NCBI GenBank assembly: GCA_030761205.1
Contig: JAULJL010000024.1
Location: 15,737,122 to 15,801,121 of the forward strand
Source of the DNA: Fremontodendron californicum
Taxonomy: Eukaryota; Streptophyta; Magnoliopsida; Malvales; Malvaceae
Direction: 5' to 3'
DNA: 64,000 bases
Each line of letters begins with the position of its first letter. Positions within the stretch are counted from its first letter, which is position 1. The notes under the pieces are model-generated. The model saw only the letters and a program-made list of their open reading frames with translations, was not told the origin of the DNA and did not search any database. A program made the position numbers and the translations under genes. Shown one piece after another: positions 60,005 through 64,000 of this stretch.

Positions 60005-61195
60005 TTCGATTTTAAAACAAAATATTTGACTCATTTAAAAAGCAGAACGAGTTTTAAAACAAAAGAAAATACCTCGACGATGGTTTCGGGGCTCGACTCA
60101 TTTGATAAACAGAATGAATTCGATTTAAAACAAAAGGAATACCTCGACGATGGTCTCGAAGCTCAACTCATTTGATAAAACAGAATGAATTTGATTTAAA
60201 ACAAAGGGAATACCTCAACGATGGTCTCGAGGCTCGACTCATTTGATAAAACATAATGAATTCGATCTAAAACAAAAGGAAATACTTCGACGATGGTCTC
60301 GGGGCTTGACTCATTTGATAAAACATAATGATTCGATTTAAAACAAAAGGGAATACCTCGACGATGGTCTCGAGGCTCAACTCATTTGATAAAACAGAAT
60401 GAATTAGATTTAAAACAAAGGGAAATACCTGACAATGGTCTCGGGGCTCGACTCATTTGATAAAACAGAACGAATTTGATTTAAAACAAAAGGAAATACC
60501 TCGACGATGGTCTCGGGGCTCGACTTATTTGATAAAACAGAATTAATTCGATTTAAAACAAAAAGGAATGCCTCGACGATGGTCTCGAGGCTCAACTCAT
60601 TTGATAAAACAGAATGAATTCGATTTAAAGAACAAAAGGGAATACCTCGATGATGGTCTCGAGGCTCAACTCATTTGATAAAACAGAATGAATTCAATTT
60701 AAAACAAAAGGAAACACCTCGACGATGGTCTCCGGGCTCGACTCATTTGATAAAAAAATGAATTGGATTTAAAACAAAAGGAAATACCTCAATGATGGTC
60801 TCAAGGCTCGACTCGTTTGATAAATCAGAATGAATTCGATTTAAAACATAAGGAAATACCTCAACGATGGTCTCCAGGCTCGACTCGTTTGATAAAACAT
60901 AATGAATTCGATTTAAAACAAAAGGAAATACCTCGACGATGGTCTCGAGGCTCGACTCACTTGATAAAACAGAATAAATTCGATTTAAAACAAAAGGAAA
61001 TACTAAGAATGATCCTGGGTTTGATTCATTTGGAAAAAATAAATTTAACTTGAAAATGAAAGGAACATACCTCGATGGCAATCTCGGGGCTCGACTCATT
61101 TGAGAAGCAGAACGAGTTTGATTTGGAAAGGAACATACCTCGACGGTGGTCTTAGGGTTCGACTCATTTGAGAAGCAGAACGAGTTCGATTTGGG
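60005..61195. repeat. 72-bp tandem array of E3
   Basis: About 16 units such as cctcgacgatggtctcgagg + ctcgactcatttgataaaac + agaatgaattcgatttaaaa + caaaaggaaata. Edges are more degenerate. The unit is 72 bases, a multiple of three, so long periodic frames are open on the minus strand. Confidence 0.9.
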
Positions 61196-62014
61196 GAAGC
61201 CAAAGTTTTCCTGATTCCTGCAATGTTAGCTAAATGCAATGATGAGAATGACATGCTTTGCAAATGCTTGTATGTTTCCTAAGGATGAATACAATCAAAT
61301 GATTGTGTTATGATTTCTAATCCATGGTTTCTTTGAGGTTCACAGATTATTCGACTTCATGACGGAGTCTTCAATTGTTCACTGATGCCCCACTTAAGGA
61401 ACCTTTCACTCAAGATATACTTGTCAACAGTCCTTCTTGATGCAAATACTTCTTGGAATGATGAAAAATGAACTGCAAATGCTTCATGGTGCAAATGCAA
61501 ATGTATTCAATTGATGCAACTACTTCTTGATGCAGATGTAGATATTAAGTAAGATTCAAATGCTTCATGGTGCAAATGAAAATGTCTTGAATTGATACAT
61601 ATTCTTATTGATGTAGATGCAGATGTCTTGGATTGATGCAAATGCTTCTAAATGCAGATGCAGACATTAAATAAGATGCAAATGCTTCATGGTGCAACTC
61701 CAAAGATTAGTAATATGCAAGATGCTTCTAAATGATGCAAATGTGAAAATCAATAATGATACAAATGCTTCATGAAAAGATTTAGATACCCCTACGAATC
61801 GTGTCAATGTAAGTAATTCAAGAATGGTGTAATTGCAAACAATGAAGATACAATGATCCTAGAAATGATGTAATTGTTTGAGATGATGCGTATGCAAATA
61901 TTTATGAAGGGTATACTTGTAAAGGTAAATTGCAGATGCTCATGATATAGTGCAAATGCTAATACCCATGAATGATACAAATGCTTGCTGATACGGTGCG
62001 GATGCTAAGCTTAA
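61196..62014. repeat. Degenerate gatgcaaatgcttc region of E3
   Basis: 61440-62000 has scattered copies of the same words as 7101-7480 and 52850-53720. 61196-61439 is unique AT-rich sequence with no gene. Confidence 0.6.
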
Positions 62015-64000
62015 TAAAGAAATGAGTGCTCATGAATGATGCAAATGCCCCTGATCATTTTTCTAGACTTTGGCTTAGCCTTTCCCATTCTTTTTTCCTC
62101 TTCAAATCAGAGTATATCTTCAACTCCTTTTTCGATCTTTGGCTATTCTATTGCCCCAACAGTTTTCAATCTCTTATCAACAGAAATCTGCTTGCTGAGT
62201 TCTGTTTCTTCTTCTCATATTTGGAAGCCAAGGTTAAACCTAGTAGTTCAACACCTTTGGGTTAGAAAAACCCTTATCTCATGTCAATATCAAAAATGGG
62301 TATTTTTAAAAATATTTTTATTTTCCCTTTTTAAAAAACAATTTTACCTATTTAATGAAAATTTCTGAGCCAAAAATATTAACTCCACAATGTGTGATGT
62401 ACGAATCTTTTGAAGACTGATGATCACTGTCAGAAATTTCCCTAAGTGTCAATTTGGGTTTTTCAATTTGAATTGACAAGGCTTGGTACATAAAGATCTT
62501 GGTTTTTCAGGAAATTCACAACAAAAATATATGTCCCTTCTAGGCTCACAAATGGAACAGATTTTATAGATCATGAATTCATTGAGAACCAAACAAATTC
62601 AACATTCTTTAATTTCCATGTCAAGGTATTTTGACAAGCGTTGAGATTGGCCAGGATGTTTAAACTGGAAAGTTGATTTTGGAGGGAAAAAAGTTTCAGT
62701 TTTTGAAGACAATCCTCCGAATGAAAGCTGTCAATTTGGGAGGTCCAGAAATTTCTAGATGTTCCTTGATGACCACTTCTTTTGTTATGGTATCGGTACA
62801 GACATTAGATGGCATCACAAATTTCCATTTTACTCTAGACCGCCCATTTTTGGGTTTTCGCCCTAGAGTCCCATTCTTTCCATTTTTTCTTTCTCTCTTT
62901 TTTTTGTTCTACCATGCACTTGAGAATTCTAAATTCTTCCATAGTGAAATGATAATTCGATGAGATGGGATAAAATTTGAGGAATACCCTTCAAGTTAAA
63001 CATTCATGCTTGATCAAAATGGACTTTTAGAGCATGTAATGTAGGCCATGGTTCGGGGTTCAGAAAGAAAGGATAAATAGGCCCAAAATCTATGTTTTGA
63101 AGGTAATCAAATCAAGGATCAATTCTTAAGGAGGATTCCTTTCTGAAACATTTATCCCTTTTTGACTTTTGCTCTTTTTCTTCCTTGCTTTTGGCTTTCA
63201 TTTGCCATACTTTTTCACACTTTTTCTTTTTCTTCTTTTTCTTGGCTTTCATTTCGCTATTTTTCTTTTTCTTTCTCTTTTTTCTTTGACAGAGTGAGCC
63301 TGTATTTCTTCGGGGCTCCATTTGCTTTGCGTCTGTCTTTGAGCTAAGACTCATTCCTCCATGATCTTTAAAAAGATCTTTCCTCGCATTTTCCCTACAG
63401 TGTAGAGGGTGATCCTTGATCAGGGTTCAAAGAAGAAAGAATTTTTTCGGCTCAAAAGGGGTGACTATGGATAATTTTCTCTTTGTGAGAGGGATATGAA
63501 AGATGGCCATTTATCGTATCAAGCACGAATATTCTCATTGAAAAGCAATCCCCAAGGGAAATAGATAATCAAAATTCGATTTTGCACTTTGGAATCAACC
63601 GAATTCTAATATACATGATATCACATTTTTTCTCTCCTTTTTTTTTTCTTTGCACGCCCCCAATGATTTAGGCATTAATTCCATCCTTATTCACCATGTA
63701 TCCATCATTTCTACATATGATGCCCCAATTTGATTAACCATGAGGATTTGTATCATTACGAGAAACATCACAAGTCTAGGTTTCCATTGAAAAGGCTAAA
63801 TTTCAATTCTGAGTTCTTTGGAAAGACAAGGAAAATATTTCCCAAAAAACAAGTTTCTCTGGGACATGAAATAATCTAGTTTGGTCATAGTGCCCCGAAG
63901 TGTTAATCATGAAGTGATGTTTGTGCAATTGACTTTTTGTGGTTGTTGGAAATGACATGAATGGTTTTGACACAACCTTGACAAATACCAAATTACCATG
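62015..64000 (-). other. Conserved non-coding 3' internal region of E3
   Basis: Collinear with 7480-9430 of E1. It contains the ACTCTAG/CTAGAGT inverted repeat near 62831-62869. No gene except the doubtful lysine-rich ORF. Confidence 0.6.
63112..63354 (-). CDS. Lysine-rich small ORF, 80 codons, E3 copy
   Basis: Counterpart of 8583-8843: true ATG at the same place, MSLSSKTDAKQMEPRRNTG, then a Lys-rich tract of different length. Not recognised; may be non-coding. Confidence 0.2.
   Translation of the reverse strand: MSLSSKTDAKQMEPRRNTGSLCQRKKRKKKKNSEMKAKKKKKKKKCEKVWQMKAKSKEEKEQKSKRDKCFRKESSLRIDP

Larger units (their letters stand above)
54495..64000 (-). mobile_element. E3: Ogre-like element, 3' LTR and 3' internal part
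   Basis: LTR D (54495-59785), PPT and a 3' internal region collinear with 5688-9430 of E1. The rest lies beyond the window. Its outer end meets the broken internal region of E2, so E3 is inserted in or joined to E2; the candidate target duplication is atcac (54490-54494). Confidence 0.8.

Noticed and set aside
60005..61195. CRISPR-like regular array
   Set aside because: Units are contiguous 72-bp tandem repeats without unique spacers, and the DNA is plant.

Overview
This window looks like repeat-dominated nuclear DNA of a flowering plant, probably a eudicot. It is AT-rich, contains no bacterial-type genes, and is almost wholly built of nested LTR retrotransposons around one decayed F-box/FBD/LRR gene. 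The species cannot be named from the sequence. All family names rest on recognised motifs; no database search was run.

Layout, left to right. (1) 1-20674: a minus-strand Ogre/Tat-like Ty3-gypsy element, E1, with giant LTRs (14747-20674, and 1-5687 cut by the window edge), a tRNA-Arg-type primer binding site, a duplicated gag module and a long non-coding 3' part, but no pol. (2) 20675-35681: the 3' part of an older plus-strand Tat-lineage gypsy element, G. It carries RT, RNase H, a second RNase H and integrase, a 41-bp tandem array, a long antisense ORF and a 463-bp 3' LTR. E1 interrupts its RT. (3) 22263-29227: a young minus-strand non-autonomous element, L, inserted in the second RNase H of G, with near-identical LTRs, a perfect 5-bp target duplication and an intact 312-codon gag-like ORF. 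(4) 35682-37180: the F-box/FBD/LRR pseudogene, which G interrupts at its 5' end. (5) 37569-42696: a minus-strand Ty1-copia element with a full 3' LTR and only a 122-bp remnant of the 5' LTR. (6) 42715-54494: an Ogre-like segment, E2, in circularly permuted order (gag side, one LTR, then 3' side). (7) 54495-64000: LTR and 3' internal part of another Ogre-like copy, E3, which continues past the window.

The four giant LTRs (A-D) share the ends TGTAGAC...GGTTGCGACA (minus strand), a ~158-bp internal tandem repeat and a W-box array of about 15-bp period. Their internal regions share a tRNA-Arg PBS and an AAAGAGGGG-type polypurine tract. They look like one large, low-coding family that would depend on pol from elsewhere.

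The coding capacity is almost all broken. The one clearly open, plausible protein is the gag-like ORF of L. The most interesting signals are the permuted one-LTR structure, the antisense ORF of G with its own TATA box, the regular W-box array, the exchange of tandem arrays at one fixed position between related copies, and the paired PPT-plus-hairpin modules of L.
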